Positions 35,252 through 43,809 of a stretch of DNA of 64,000 nucleotides are shown in pieces. This DNA comes from BM714 sp964484935 (lineage in GTDB: Bacteria; Bacillota; Clostridia; Peptostreptococcales; BM714): assembly GCA_964484935.1 (NCBI GenBank), contig CAZAFW010000004.1:1-64000 (forward strand), read 5' to 3'. The translations under genes were made by a program, and so were the position numbers. Numbering within the stretch: the stretch's first letter is position 1; the number at the start of each line of letters is the position of its first letter. The notes under the pieces were generated by a model. The model searched no databases. It was not told the origin of the DNA and saw only the letters and a list, made by a program, of their open reading frames with translations.

Positions 35252-36142
35252 ATGGACAATGAACGCAAAGGAATCTTTTGGGTCCTACTTTCAACATTTT
35301 TCTTCGCACTTATGGGGATTGTTGTCAAGTGGACTCCCGAAATTCCCGTATTCGAAAAAGTTCTTGCGCGAAATCTGACAGGCGCAATAATAATGTTCTA
35401 CATAATAAAAAAAGAAAATATTCCTTTAAGGCTCAACCATGCTCCTCTTATGCTTTACAGGTCCGTAAACGGAACTCTTGGAATCCTGACCCAGTTTTGG
35501 GCCATTTCACTTCTTCCACTTGCGAACGCAGTCATACTCAACAGCCTTTCGCCCTTTTTTGTTCTGTTTTTGGCATATGTCTTTCTCGGCGAAAAGATAC
35601 GGTCAAAATCTATATTGGCGATATTTATTGCCTTGTCCGGTTCGCTTCTTGTAGTAAAGCCCGCATCGGGAATTGACTTGTTCCCATCTTTGGTGGGAGT
35701 TTCTTCAGCCTTCTTCGCGGCAAGCACATTCGTGCTTCTCCGAAAACTGAAAAAATACAACCCGCCGGAAATAAACGTGTTCTATTTTTTGATTTTCTCC
35801 GTAATCCTTATTTCACCAATGGCGGCTATGAATTTTGTTGTGCCAAGTGCCTCGCAGGCTGCCAAACTCTTTGTCATAGGCATATTCGGAACAGCAGCTC
35901 AAATAACCATGACGGTAGCATACAAGTACGCTGAGGCTTCAAAACTGGCAATATACATTTATCTCAACATCGTCATGTCGTCTATTTTTGCCGTATTTAT
36001 GTTCGGTGAAATCCCCGATTTCTTGAGCGTTTTCGGAGGTTTTCTGATAATAATCGGCGGATATGTTAACTACAGGGCGGCTTTAAAATCAAAACAAACA
36101 AATATCAAGGAGGACATTGCATGTCAGAAATCTCATTTGTAA
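35252..36142 (+). CDS. EamA/DMT-family transporter
   Basis: This 296-residue protein has ten predicted membrane helices as two EamA repeats (first GIFWVLLSTFFFALMGIVVKW, second beginning GVSSAFFAASTFVLL). DMT members export amino acids or metabolites. CAGGAG precedes the ATG at 35252. Its end overlaps the aminotransferase start by 22 bases, so the two are translated together, which suggests the exporter handles the substrate or product of that enzyme. Confidence 0.88.
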   Translation: MDNERKGIFWVLLSTFFFALMGIVVKWTPEIPVFEKVLARNLTGAIIMFYIIKKENIPLRLNHAPLMLYRSVNGTLGILTQFWAISLLPLANAVILNSLSPFFVLFLAYVFLGEKIRSKSILAIFIALSGSLLVVKPASGIDLFPSLVGVSSAFFAASTFVLLRKLKKYNPPEINVFYFLIFSVILISPMAAMNFVVPSASQAAKLFVIGIFGTAAQITMTVAYKYAEASKLAIYIYLNIVMSSIFAVFMFGEIPDFLSVFGGFLIIIGGYVNYRAALKSKQTNIKEDIACQKSHL

Positions 36143-37371
36143 CCCCAAAATGCCGATATCCCGGAGGAGACGACAAGATATTCGGAGCCAACGCAAGGGC
36201 CAATAAAAAGGCAGGAGAAATCGGTTTTGAAAATGTAATCAACGCAACAGTCGGAGCCTTGCTAAACGATGACGGAAGCCTTTCAGTGATGAAGTCCGTG
36301 ATGAACCATTTCCGTAGCCTTCCGGATGCTGAAATTTCAGCTTACGCACCGATTGCAGGCCTTCCCGAATTCCGAACAGCAGCCATAGAGGCGTGCTTCG
36401 GCGATTATCGGCCTGACGGCCATATTGAGGCAGTAGCAACTCCCGGCGGTTCCGGAGCAATAAGAAACACAATATGGAACTACTCGGATCCGGGAGATGC
36501 AATCCTTACCTCGGACTGGTATTGGGGTCCATACGACACCCAGGCCACGGTAAACGGACGCAGGCTTGAAACCTACAAGCTCTTCACCGAATCAAACGAA
36601 TTCAATATAGACGCCTTCCGCAGGAAGACAGAAAAACTTGTCAAGGCACAAGACCGTCTGGTAATACTTCTCAACTCTCCCGCTCACAATCCCACCGGTT
36701 ACAGCCTGACAGACAAGGAATGGGATTTTGTAATGGGTACAATATGCAAGCAGGCTGAAAATCCCGACAAAAGAATAGTTCTTTTTGCGGACATAGCATA
36801 TATAGATTTTGCGGGCGATGGCTCATCGAGAGCATTCATGAAATCTTTCGGCAACCTGCCTGAGAACGTTCTGGTCATAGTCGCATACTCCATGTCAAAA
36901 GCCTTCACGCTCTACGGACTCAGAAGCGGAGCCATGATTTGCGTTTCGTCAAACGAATACGCAACAAAGGAATTCTTCAATTCCTGCCAGGTCGCCAACC
37001 GCGGCACATGGTCAAATGGAACAAGGGGCGCCCAGAAACTTTTGGCCGATGTCTACGCAGATGAAAATCTGAAGAAGGAAATAGAGTGGGAAAGGGCCTA
37101 CTACAAAACACTTCTTAAAGAGAGGGCAAAGTCCTTCCAAAAGGCCTCCGAAGAGGCCGGTCTAAAGATATGCCCATACAAGCATGGATTCTTCGTTACC
37201 GTCCCATGCGGCAATCCAAACCAAGTAGCGGAAGAATTGGAGAAAAGAAACATCTATGCCGTAGCGCTCCAAAAAGGCCTTAGATTCGCTGTTTGCTCCG
37301 TTTCCAGGGATAAATGCGCAAAGGCTCCAAAGATAATAAAAGAAGTAATAGATAAAACAAGTGGAAAGTAG
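36121..37371 (+). CDS. Aminotransferase class I/II, aromatic or aspartate type
   Basis: The 416-residue PLP enzyme of fold type I shows SPAHNPTGYSLTDKEWDF, the cofactor Asp region (LFADIAYIDFAG) and the Schiff-base Lys in YSMSKAFTLYGLRSGAM at about residue 260. The C-terminal Arg that binds the substrate carboxylate is plausible in GLRFAVCSVSRDK. The AspC/TyrB-like pattern suggests aromatic or dicarboxylic amino acids; substrate is not settled. AAGGAGG lies before the ATG, inside the upstream eamA. Confidence 0.88.
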   Translation: MSEISFVTPKCRYPGGDDKIFGANARANKKAGEIGFENVINATVGALLNDDGSLSVMKSVMNHFRSLPDAEISAYAPIAGLPEFRTAAIEACFGDYRPDGHIEAVATPGGSGAIRNTIWNYSDPGDAILTSDWYWGPYDTQATVNGRRLETYKLFTESNEFNIDAFRRKTEKLVKAQDRLVILLNSPAHNPTGYSLTDKEWDFVMGTICKQAENPDKRIVLFADIAYIDFAGDGSSRAFMKSFGNLPENVLVIVAYSMSKAFTLYGLRSGAMICVSSNEYATKEFFNSCQVANRGTWSNGTRGAQKLLADVYADENLKKEIEWERAYYKTLLKERAKSFQKASEEAGLKICPYKHGFFVTVPCGNPNQVAEELEKRNIYAVALQKGLRFAVCSVSRDKCAKAPKIIKEVIDKTSGK

Positions 37372-37694
37372 CAAGAAAAAGATTAAAGAACAGATGCCAG
37401 ATATCAGATGTCAGATATCAGATGTCAGGTATCAGATGTCAGATGTCAGGTATCAGATGTCAGGTATCAGATGTCAGGTATCAGAAAAAGATTAAAAAAA
37501 CAACTTGTAGCGTGAAGTGGACAGTTTGCAGTGGGCAGTTTGCAGTAAACGATAAAAGACAGCACGTGGCATGCAGGAAGAACAGTGGAAAGGAAAAGCT
37601 GTAAAAGGCAGTAGAAGGTAAAATCCAAGATTGGCAACACGCTTGGCAAACAAGTACTTTCACCGTCAGCAAAATTCAAGATTATGCAAAAAGT
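37372..37694. other. Non-coding stretch with simple repeats
   Basis: There is no credible gene here. It holds a 14-bp tandem array (37394-37484), which is flanked by near-identical copies of AGAAAAAGATTAAA. Further short GCAGT-rich repeats follow (GGACAGTTTGCAGTGGGCAG). Nothing else was recognised. Confidence 0.7.
37394..37484. repeat. 14-bp tandem array (6.5 copies of ATGTCAGGTATCAG)
   Basis: The 91 bases are exactly 6.5 units. The first two units differ by one or two bases and one half unit is inserted. The unit is itself two related 7-mers (ATGTCAG, GTATCAG). There are no unique spacers, so it is not a CRISPR. Confidence 0.92.
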
Positions 37695-37758
37695 AAAAAA
37701 GACAAGGCCACAACCCGATTAATCATGTGTTTGGGTTGATTTGGCTCTTGTCTTTTTT
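37695..37758. terminator. Large hairpin terminator between the aminotransferase and lspA
   Basis: AAAAAAGACAAG...CTTGTCTTTTTT closes a long imperfect stem that continues with CCA/TGG and CAACCC/GGGTTG pairs. It is suited to both strands and probably ends the convergent lspA and aminotransferase transcripts. Confidence 0.8.
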
Positions 37759-37854
37759 TACTTGGTTTTTCCTGCCTACTGCCCGCTGCAAAATGTATTT
37801 CCAATACGTGACCTAGCGATTTTTCTAAGTCACCGCTGAAATTCGGCTTTCTCG

Positions 37855-38304
37855 TCAAGCTGAGGCTTTGTCGAAGATTATAATGTACCCCAGCAAAACA
37901 GCCCCCACCACAATGAAGCTGTCAGCAACATTGAAAATCGCAAAGTCGATCAGCCTGAAATCTATAAAGTCTATCACATAGTCGAACATTATGCGGTCCA
38001 TCCAGTTTCCTGTTGCGCCGCCTATTACCATTGACATGGCAATGTTTGCCAATGCACTCATATGCTTTCGCTCTCTCCAAAAATAATAGCACATGACGAT
38101 TATGACCATTCCGGTAATTATTATGAGAAGACTCTGCCTTCCCTTAAGAATGCTGAACGCCGCCCCGGTGTTTTCAGCATATGTCAAATGAATAACGCCT
38201 TGAGCAATTGGAATCGTGTCTATTTTCTGCAGATGCATAGCTGCCATGTATTTTGTGATTCGGTCCAAAATCAAAATTGCAAAGATCATCATAAGATTGT
38301 ACAT
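37855..38304 (-). CDS. lspA: Lipoprotein signal peptidase (signal peptidase II)
   Basis: The 149-residue membrane protease removes signal peptides from prolipoproteins. It has four membrane helices. The catalytic Asp pair is visible in GGATGNWMDRIMF and FNVADSFIVVG, and ENTGAAFSIL is the other family motif. AGGGGGT precedes the ATG at 38304. It lies 22 bases after asnS and so shares its T-box-controlled transcript. At least three lipoproteins in this window (PrsA-like, DUF4015 and L,D-transpeptidase) would be its substrates. Confidence 0.93.
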   Translation of the reverse strand: MYNLMMIFAILILDRITKYMAAMHLQKIDTIPIAQGVIHLTYAENTGAAFSILKGRQSLLIIITGMVIIVMCYYFWRERKHMSALANIAMSMVIGGATGNWMDRIMFDYVIDFIDFRLIDFAIFNVADSFIVVGAVLLGYIIIFDKASA

Positions 38305-38326
38305 GGTCCACCCCCTCAGGCGTCGT

Positions 38327-39721
38327 CTAGAATTCCGAATTTTTAGGCGTCCTAGGGAAAGGAAGCACGTCCCTAATATTGCTCATCCCAGTTATATACA
38401 TAATTACACGCTCTAGCCCCAGTCCGTATCCAGCATGCTTTGCTCCTCCGTACTTCCTCAGTTCCTTGTACCACCAGTAGTCGTCCTGGTTGAGGTTCAT
38501 TTCATCTATTCTTCTTTCGAGAACATCATAGCGCTCTTCCCTTTGGCTTCCACCGATTATCTCGCCGACACCCGGAACAAGAAGGTCCATTGCCGCAACA
38601 GTATTTTCATCATCGTTTAGGCGCATGTAAAAGGCCTTTATATCCTTTGGGTAATCAGTAACAAAGATGGGTTTTTTGAATATTTTTTCTGTCAGGTATC
38701 TTTCGTGCTCGGTCTGAAGGTCGCAGCCCCATTCTACGGGATACTGAAAATCAACCCCTGATTCTTTTAGCAGCTCTATCGCCTTTGTATATGTTATTCT
38801 TCCAAAATCAGAATTCACAACATTCTCGAGCCTGCCTCCCAGACCCTTGTCGATGAATTTGTTGAAGAAATCCATTTCATCGGGAGCCTTTTCCATTACA
38901 TAATTTATCACATACTTGATCATGTCCTCGGCTAGAGCCATATTGTCATCGAGATCGGCAAAAGCTATTTCCGGCTCTATCATCCAAAACTCGGATGCAT
39001 GCCTTGCCGTGTTTGAGTTTTCAGCCCGAAATGTCGGCCCGAATGTGTACACGTTTCTGAATGCAAGCGCAAATATTTCAGCCTCAAGCTGTCCGCTGAC
39101 CGTAAGATTGGACTCTTTTCCAAAGAAATCGCTCTCATAGTCAATTTTCCCCTCCTCGTCCTTTGGAACATCATTGAGATCGAGGGTGGTCACCCTGAAC
39201 ATTTCCCCTGCGCCTTCGCAGTCGCTACCTGTAATGATTGGGGTATGAACATATACAAAGCCCCGGTCCTGAAAGAATTTGTGAAGCGCATAGCTAACGA
39301 GCGACCTGACTCTGAATACGGCCGAAAAAGTGTTGCTCCTGGGCCTAAGGTGGGCTATTGTCCTGAGGTATTCAAATGTATGCCTCTTCTTTTGTAGCGG
39401 ATATGTTTTTTCTGATTGACCCTGCACTTCTATGGAATCGGCCTTTATTTCAAATGCCTGCTTTGCATCCGGAGTCAGCACCAGTTTTCCCTCTACCGAA
39501 ACGGACGCGCTTATGCCCAGCTTTTTTATCTCTTCAAAATTCTCAAGATTCTCCTCGAATACAATCTGTATATTCTTGAAAAAAGTCCCGTCGTTCAACT
39601 CTATGAAACCAAAAGCCTTTGAAGACCTTATAGTTCGTATCCAGCCTGCAACAGATACAGTTTTGCCGGCAAATGCATCCGGATTTTTATAGATGTCCCT
39701 TACCAATTCAAATTTTTTCAT
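38327..39721 (-). CDS. asnS: Asparaginyl-tRNA synthetase
   Basis: The 464-residue class IIb synthetase has an N-terminal OB-fold anticodon domain (VSVAGWIRTIRSSKAFGFIELNDG) and the class II catalytic core. Motif 2 is FRAENSNTARHASEFWMIEPE and motif 3 is GYGLGLERVIMYITGMSNIRDV. The absence of an AspS-specific insertion and the Asn specifier in the leader support Asn. The ATG at 39721 follows GGGGAG; a longer frame from 39829 would run back through the T-box. Confidence 0.96.
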   Translation of the reverse strand: MKKFELVRDIYKNPDAFAGKTVSVAGWIRTIRSSKAFGFIELNDGTFFKNIQIVFEENLENFEEIKKLGISASVSVEGKLVLTPDAKQAFEIKADSIEVQGQSEKTYPLQKKRHTFEYLRTIAHLRPRSNTFSAVFRVRSLVSYALHKFFQDRGFVYVHTPIITGSDCEGAGEMFRVTTLDLNDVPKDEEGKIDYESDFFGKESNLTVSGQLEAEIFALAFRNVYTFGPTFRAENSNTARHASEFWMIEPEIAFADLDDNMALAEDMIKYVINYVMEKAPDEMDFFNKFIDKGLGGRLENVVNSDFGRITYTKAIELLKESGVDFQYPVEWGCDLQTEHERYLTEKIFKKPIFVTDYPKDIKAFYMRLNDDENTVAAMDLLVPGVGEIIGGSQREERYDVLERRIDEMNLNQDDYWWYKELRKYGGAKHAGYGLGLERVIMYITGMSNIRDVLPFPRTPKNSEF

Positions 39722-39757
39722 TCCATGTTCTCCCCTCGCAATATATTTTCGCATATT

Positions 39758-39795
39758 AAAAGCCTTCCATCCCGCGTAAGGAACGAAAGGCTTTT
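39758..39795 (-). terminator. T-box terminator of asnS
   Basis: AAAAGCCTT and AAGGCTTTT close a hairpin with a long paired middle (CCTTTCGTTCC and GGGATGGAAGG on the minus strand) and are followed by AATAT. It overlaps the antiterminator sequence, as in T-boxes. Confidence 0.8.
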
Positions 39796-40000
39796 CCGCG
39801 GTGCCACCCGATTGACAGTCTCTGCCCATCTCATTATCGATATAACGGTCGATTCCGTCTGCGCCTACTAATTTCTCTTTTCGGGCAGAAGCTCGGAAGG
39901 GTTCTTAGTCAAATGCTCCACACCGGACTCACACCATCTCCGGTTCGCTATAGGCTTCTGCGCAAGACTACTCTCTTCCTCATCGCTTAATATTTCATTA
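39758..40000 (-). promoter_or_regulatory. T-box leader of asnS-lspA, Asn specifier AAC
   Basis: The T-box core GGGTGGCACCGCGGAA reads on the minus strand at 39794-39809. Upstream are Stem I features (GATGAGGAAGAGAGTAGT, AGCGAACCGGAGATGGTGTG). The sequence GACTAAGAACCCTTCC contains AAC (39901-39903) at the expected specifier position, matching asparagine. Uncharged tRNA-Asn would stabilise the antiterminator. Confidence 0.9.
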
Positions 40001-40005
40001 TCGCC

Positions 40006-40034
40006 ATTATATTATAGCCATGTCATGTTGTCAA
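40006..40034 (-). promoter_or_regulatory. asnS promoter, full consensus
   Basis: TTGACA (complement of 40029-40034) and TATAAT (complement of 40006-40011) are exactly 17 bases apart, just upstream of the T-box. Confidence 0.85.
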
Positions 40035-40048
40035 AGCATTCAAAACCG

Positions 40049-41605
40049 TTAAAGGAGAGGCGATAGAAGCCTTCCGTAGGATTCCAGGAATTTGACTCCC
40101 AATCCTCTTTTTCTATGTTCTTCAAGCTGAATCTCCCTGCTTTCGCTTATATCGCCCAAAAAATCCCTTTCCAGTTTTTTAACTGTTTTTCGGTCGTATA
40201 TGAATGCATTCACCTCAAAATTTATTTCAAGACTTCTTATGTCAAGATTTGCAGTACCCACCGATGCGACAGTATCATCGACGATAAACACTTTGCTGTG
40301 CATAAATCCCTTTTCATATGTATATATTTTGACTCCGGCTTCGAGCAAATCCTCGACATTGCCGCGGGAGGCCCAATAAACAGTGAAATGGTCGGGCTTG
40401 CTCGGCATTATTATCCTTACGTCCAAACCGCTTAGCGCAGCCGTTTTTAGAGCCACACTGAGGCTCTTGTCCGGCACAAGGTAAGGGGTCATTATCCAAA
40501 TCCTCGACTTGGCTGCGGTAATCATAGTGAAATACGCCTGCTGAATCGATTCCCAATCTGAATCCGGCCCGCTTGAGCTTATCTGCAGAAGCTCGTCGCC
40601 TCTGTAGTCAATCTTCGGATAATAATTTATGCCTTCAAGGTATTCTCCCGAAACAAACTCCCAATCCTTGAGAAAAATATTCTGCAGTATGTAAACTCCT
40701 TCACCTTCCATTCGCATATGCGTGTCTCTCCAGTATCCCAAACGGGAATCGTTTCCAAGATATTCGTCCCCTATGTTCATTCCTCCGACAAATCCAACCT
40801 TGCCGTCTACAACTACAATCTTTCTGTGGTTCCTGTAATTAAGCTCCCTGCTCAAGACAGGAAATATGACAGGAAAAAACTCCCTGACCTCCACGCCGCT
40901 TCTCCTAAGCGATTCGATATAATTCTTCGACAACCCCCAGCATCCTACGCTGTCATATATCAAACGGACTTCGACTCCCTCAGCCGCTTTTTTAATAAGT
41001 GTTTCACGTATTATGTTTCCAATTTCATCGTCCTTTATTATGAAATATTCCAGATGTATCTGTTCTTTTGCATTGCGAAGCGCCCTTATGATTGCGCTAT
41101 AGGTTTCCCTTCCGTTCGAATATATCTCAGTGGAATTGTTTACTGTGAAAACAGCATTTGAATTGTTGAGCAGAAGCCTTGCCAATTTTTTATTTACGGG
41201 GGAATCAAGTTCTCCCGTCATCGGATAATCCGCCATCATTTCCTTCTGCAGGTTCACGGTATTTTCAAGGTGTTTCGAACCTATGCGTTTCTTTTTCGAA
41301 AATATCCTTTTACGTCTGTAGCTTTGGCCAAACATTATGTAAAAAACAAACCCTACGAACGGAAGCACAACAAGCACCAGAAGCCACGCCATTGTTTTAG
41401 CGGGGTCCTTGCTTTCAAAAAAAATAACGACACCGACAAGGGCTGTATAAGCTGTAAAAACTGTAATCAGCACGCCTTTTGCCTTGGATAAAAAATATCC
41501 GAATATTCCTATCGACATGAATTCATAACTCAATAAAAAAATTGCCACAATTATTATTATAATAATTACAATTGTCGCAATGCTTCTTTTCGACATTTTT
41601 TTCAT
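40049..41605 (-). CDS. cls: Cardiolipin synthase (phospholipase D family)
   Basis: The 518-residue protein has two or three N-terminal membrane helices and two PLD domains. The HKD motifs are YRNHRKIVVVDGKVGFVGGMN and FMHSKVFIVDDTVASVGTANLD. It condenses phosphatidylglycerol into cardiolipin at the membrane. GGGGGT lies five bases before the ATG at 41605. It is divergent from pyrR and ends just upstream of the asnS promoter. Confidence 0.94.
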   Translation of the reverse strand: MKKMSKRSIATIVIIIIIIVAIFLLSYEFMSIGIFGYFLSKAKGVLITVFTAYTALVGVVIFFESKDPAKTMAWLLVLVVLPFVGFVFYIMFGQSYRRKRIFSKKKRIGSKHLENTVNLQKEMMADYPMTGELDSPVNKKLARLLLNNSNAVFTVNNSTEIYSNGRETYSAIIRALRNAKEQIHLEYFIIKDDEIGNIIRETLIKKAAEGVEVRLIYDSVGCWGLSKNYIESLRRSGVEVREFFPVIFPVLSRELNYRNHRKIVVVDGKVGFVGGMNIGDEYLGNDSRLGYWRDTHMRMEGEGVYILQNIFLKDWEFVSGEYLEGINYYPKIDYRGDELLQISSSGPDSDWESIQQAYFTMITAAKSRIWIMTPYLVPDKSLSVALKTAALSGLDVRIIMPSKPDHFTVYWASRGNVEDLLEAGVKIYTYEKGFMHSKVFIVDDTVASVGTANLDIRSLEINFEVNAFIYDRKTVKKLERDFLGDISESREIQLEEHRKRGLGVKFLESYGRLLSPLL

Positions 41606-41690
41606 TTTTACCCCCGCAAAAAATAATCCTGCTTTATATCATTATACCCTTTAATCCAGGCCTGTGTTAAGTACAATATCCATAATCTTC

Positions 41691-41718
41691 TTGAGAAAAA
41701 CATCCTTTTCGCTATAAT
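41691..41718 (+). promoter_or_regulatory. pyrR promoter
   Basis: TTGAGA (41691-41696) and TATAAT (41713-41718) with a 16-base spacer precede the pyrR ribosome site. Confidence 0.7.
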
Positions 41719-41750
41719 GATAGTATGAACCTATAAAAGGGAGGAATAAG

Positions 41751-42290
41751 ATGGATTTTAAGACACGCATAATGGACAAGGCGGCAATAAACCGTTCCCT
41801 CACGCGGATAGCCCATGAAATAATTGAAAGGAACAGCGGAATAGACAACATTGTTCTTGTAGGAATATACACGCGCGGCGTTTACCTGGCTCAAAAAATT
41901 GCCGAAAAAATAAACAGCATAGAAGCCGGAAACATCGAAATATGTTCCTTGGACATAACACTTTACAGAGACGACCTCAGCAAGCTTGGGGAAAACCCTA
42001 TAGTCAACAGCACAAATATCAAATTCAGCATTGACGAAAAGAATGTGATTTTGGTAGACGATGTTCTTTTCACAGGACGCACCGTCAGAGCCGCAATGGA
42101 CGCCCTTATGGATTTCGGAAGGCCGAAGAGCATACAGCTTGCAATACTGATAGACAGAGGACATAGAGAACTTCCCATAAGACCAGATTTTGTGGGGAAA
42201 AACGTGCCAACATCGAAAAATGAAGTGATCCATGTTCGCATTTTGAATGTCGACGGAGCAGAAGATGTTCTGCTTTCCGAAAGAATCTGA
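41751..42290 (+). CDS. pyrR: Bifunctional pyr operon regulator / uracil phosphoribosyltransferase PyrR
   Basis: The 179-residue type I PRTase fold protein binds UMP and pyr mRNA. The PRPP loop is VILVDDVLFTGRTVRAAMDAL, and LVGIYTRGVYLAQ and the C-terminal PTSKNEVIHVRI are PyrR-like. GGGAGG precedes the ATG. A PyrR target loop lies in the leader of the next gene, uraA, so this regulator acts on its neighbour. Confidence 0.94.
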   Translation: MDFKTRIMDKAAINRSLTRIAHEIIERNSGIDNIVLVGIYTRGVYLAQKIAEKINSIEAGNIEICSLDITLYRDDLSKLGENPIVNSTNIKFSIDEKNVILVDDVLFTGRTVRAAMDALMDFGRPKSIQLAILIDRGHRELPIRPDFVGKNVPTSKNEVIHVRILNVDGAEDVLLSERI

Positions 42291-42330
42291 CATACCAAAA
42301 ATCATTTGTGGCGTAATTGACCGAAGCCGC

Positions 42331-42359
42331 TTGACTGACTATTTTTTTGATGTTATGAT
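42331..42359 (+). promoter_or_regulatory. uraA promoter
   Basis: TTGACT (42331-42336) and TATGAT (42354-42359) have a 17-base spacer, giving uraA its own start upstream of the PyrR loop. Confidence 0.7.
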
Positions 42360-42383
42360 ATTTAAAGAATTAAATATGGACGC

Positions 42384-42506
42384 CTTTAATTTGACCCCGT
42401 GAGGTTAAGAAGGAACAAACAAGTGCAAGATACTTGTATGGTTTTCATGACTGTAAAGGAATGAAACAAGCCTTTCTGCTTCGCGAGCAGAAAGGCTTTA
42501 TTTATT
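42384..42506 (+). promoter_or_regulatory. PyrR-binding attenuator of uraA with terminator
   Basis: TTTAATTTGACCCCGTGAGG continuing into TTAAGAAGG (42386-42413) matches the PyrR anti-antiterminator loop. Downstream a 13-bp hairpin (42468-42480 with 42486-42498, loop TCGCG) followed by TATTTATTAT is the terminator. UMP-bound PyrR should promote termination when pyrimidines are plentiful. Confidence 0.88.
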
Positions 42507-42566
42507 ATACGGTTGTGGGGCGTCTTGTTTTATTGACACTTAATAAAATGAGAGAGGAGATTATTT

Positions 42567-43796
42567 ATGGACAATCTTGCACGAAAACAAAATGAATCAA
42601 ATTTTTCGGCCGAGCCCGAAATATCTTTGAACAAAAAGGTTATCCTGGGGATGCAGCATACCTTCACAATGTTTGGGGCAACTGTATTGGTCCCCATCAT
42701 AACCGGCTTTGACATTTCTGTAGCGCTCTTCATGGCTGGCATCGGAACCCTTCTGTTCCACTTGATCACGAAAGGCAAAGTGCCTGCATTTCTCGGTTCT
42801 TCATTCGCATTCATAGCACCTGTTATGGCGGCAATGGAAGCTTCCAACCTTCAATACGCACAAGGGGGGCTCGTTGTTGCAGGTCTTGTCTACCTTCTAA
42901 TGGCCGGTTTGATAAGCATTTTCGGAACCGAAAAAATAATCAGTTTTTTCCCTCCAATTATAACAGGTCCGATAATAATTGTAATAGGCCTCAAGCTTGC
43001 TCCTACTGCTATAGGCATGGCGAGCGGGAACTGGCTGCTTGCTATAGTAAGTTTTGCGATAGTAACGGTAGTAAGCATCTATGGAAAAGGCTTCTTGAAG
43101 GTTCTTCCAGTCCTTGTTGGACTGATAGGCGGATATGTATTCTCATTCGCAACAGGCAACGTTGATTTCAGCGGTGTAATTGCAGCCAATTGGTTTGGTG
43201 TTCCCAACTTCACGATGGCCAAATTCAGCCTGGGCACAGTAATGATGGTTGCTCCGGTAGCCATAGCAACGATGGTTGAGCATATAGGCGACGTAATCGC
43301 TATAGGAGCGACTACAAACAACGACTTCATGAAAGACCCAGGTCTCAAGAGAACACTTCTTGGAGATGGAATAGCCACTTCTCTTTCCGCAATGTTCGGC
43401 GGTCCCGCAAACACTACCTACTCTGAAAACATCGGGGTTCTTGCACTGACAAAGGTGCACAATCCCGCTATCATGAGAATAGCCGCAGGATTTGCGATTC
43501 TTCTTGGAATAATGCCCAAGCTCGGCGCAATTATAAGTTCAATACCTACAGCCGTAGTCGGAGGCATCTCCATAATACTCTTCGGCATGATCGCTTCCAT
43601 AGGAGCCAGAACACTGGTTGACAACAAGATAGACTTCAACAAATCCAGAAACCTTCTGATTTCGGCAGTAATACTAGTACTCGGACTTGGCGGAGCCTCG
43701 CTTCCTATAAATTTCGCAGGAGCAAACTTTGCGGTTGAAGGCATGGCCCTCGCCGCAATCGTAGGAATAATACTCAACAAAATTTTGCCTCAATAA
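42567..43796 (+). CDS. uraA: Uracil permease (NCS2 family)
   Basis: The 409-residue membrane protein is a nucleobase:cation symporter. MQHTFTMFGATVLVPIITG opens the family pattern. EHIGDVIAIGATT carries the uracil-binding Glu, and GGPANTTYSENIGVLALTKV is the second signature. GAGAGGAGA precedes the ATG at 42567. Regulation by PyrR supports uracil as the substrate. The gene ends 14 bases before a group II intron inserted on the opposite strand. Confidence 0.94.
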   Translation: MDNLARKQNESNFSAEPEISLNKKVILGMQHTFTMFGATVLVPIITGFDISVALFMAGIGTLLFHLITKGKVPAFLGSSFAFIAPVMAAMEASNLQYAQGGLVVAGLVYLLMAGLISIFGTEKIISFFPPIITGPIIIVIGLKLAPTAIGMASGNWLLAIVSFAIVTVVSIYGKGFLKVLPVLVGLIGGYVFSFATGNVDFSGVIAANWFGVPNFTMAKFSLGTVMMVAPVAIATMVEHIGDVIAIGATTNNDFMKDPGLKRTLLGDGIATSLSAMFGGPANTTYSENIGVLALTKVHNPAIMRIAAGFAILLGIMPKLGAIISSIPTAVVGGISIILFGMIASIGARTLVDNKIDFNKSRNLLISAVILVLGLGGASLPINFAGANFAVEGMALAAIVGIILNKILPQ

Positions 43797-43809
43797 GATA
43801 TTCCAAAAA

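Noticed and set aside
37394..37484. CRISPR array
   Set aside because: The units are contiguous 14-mers with no unique spacers and there are no cas genes.
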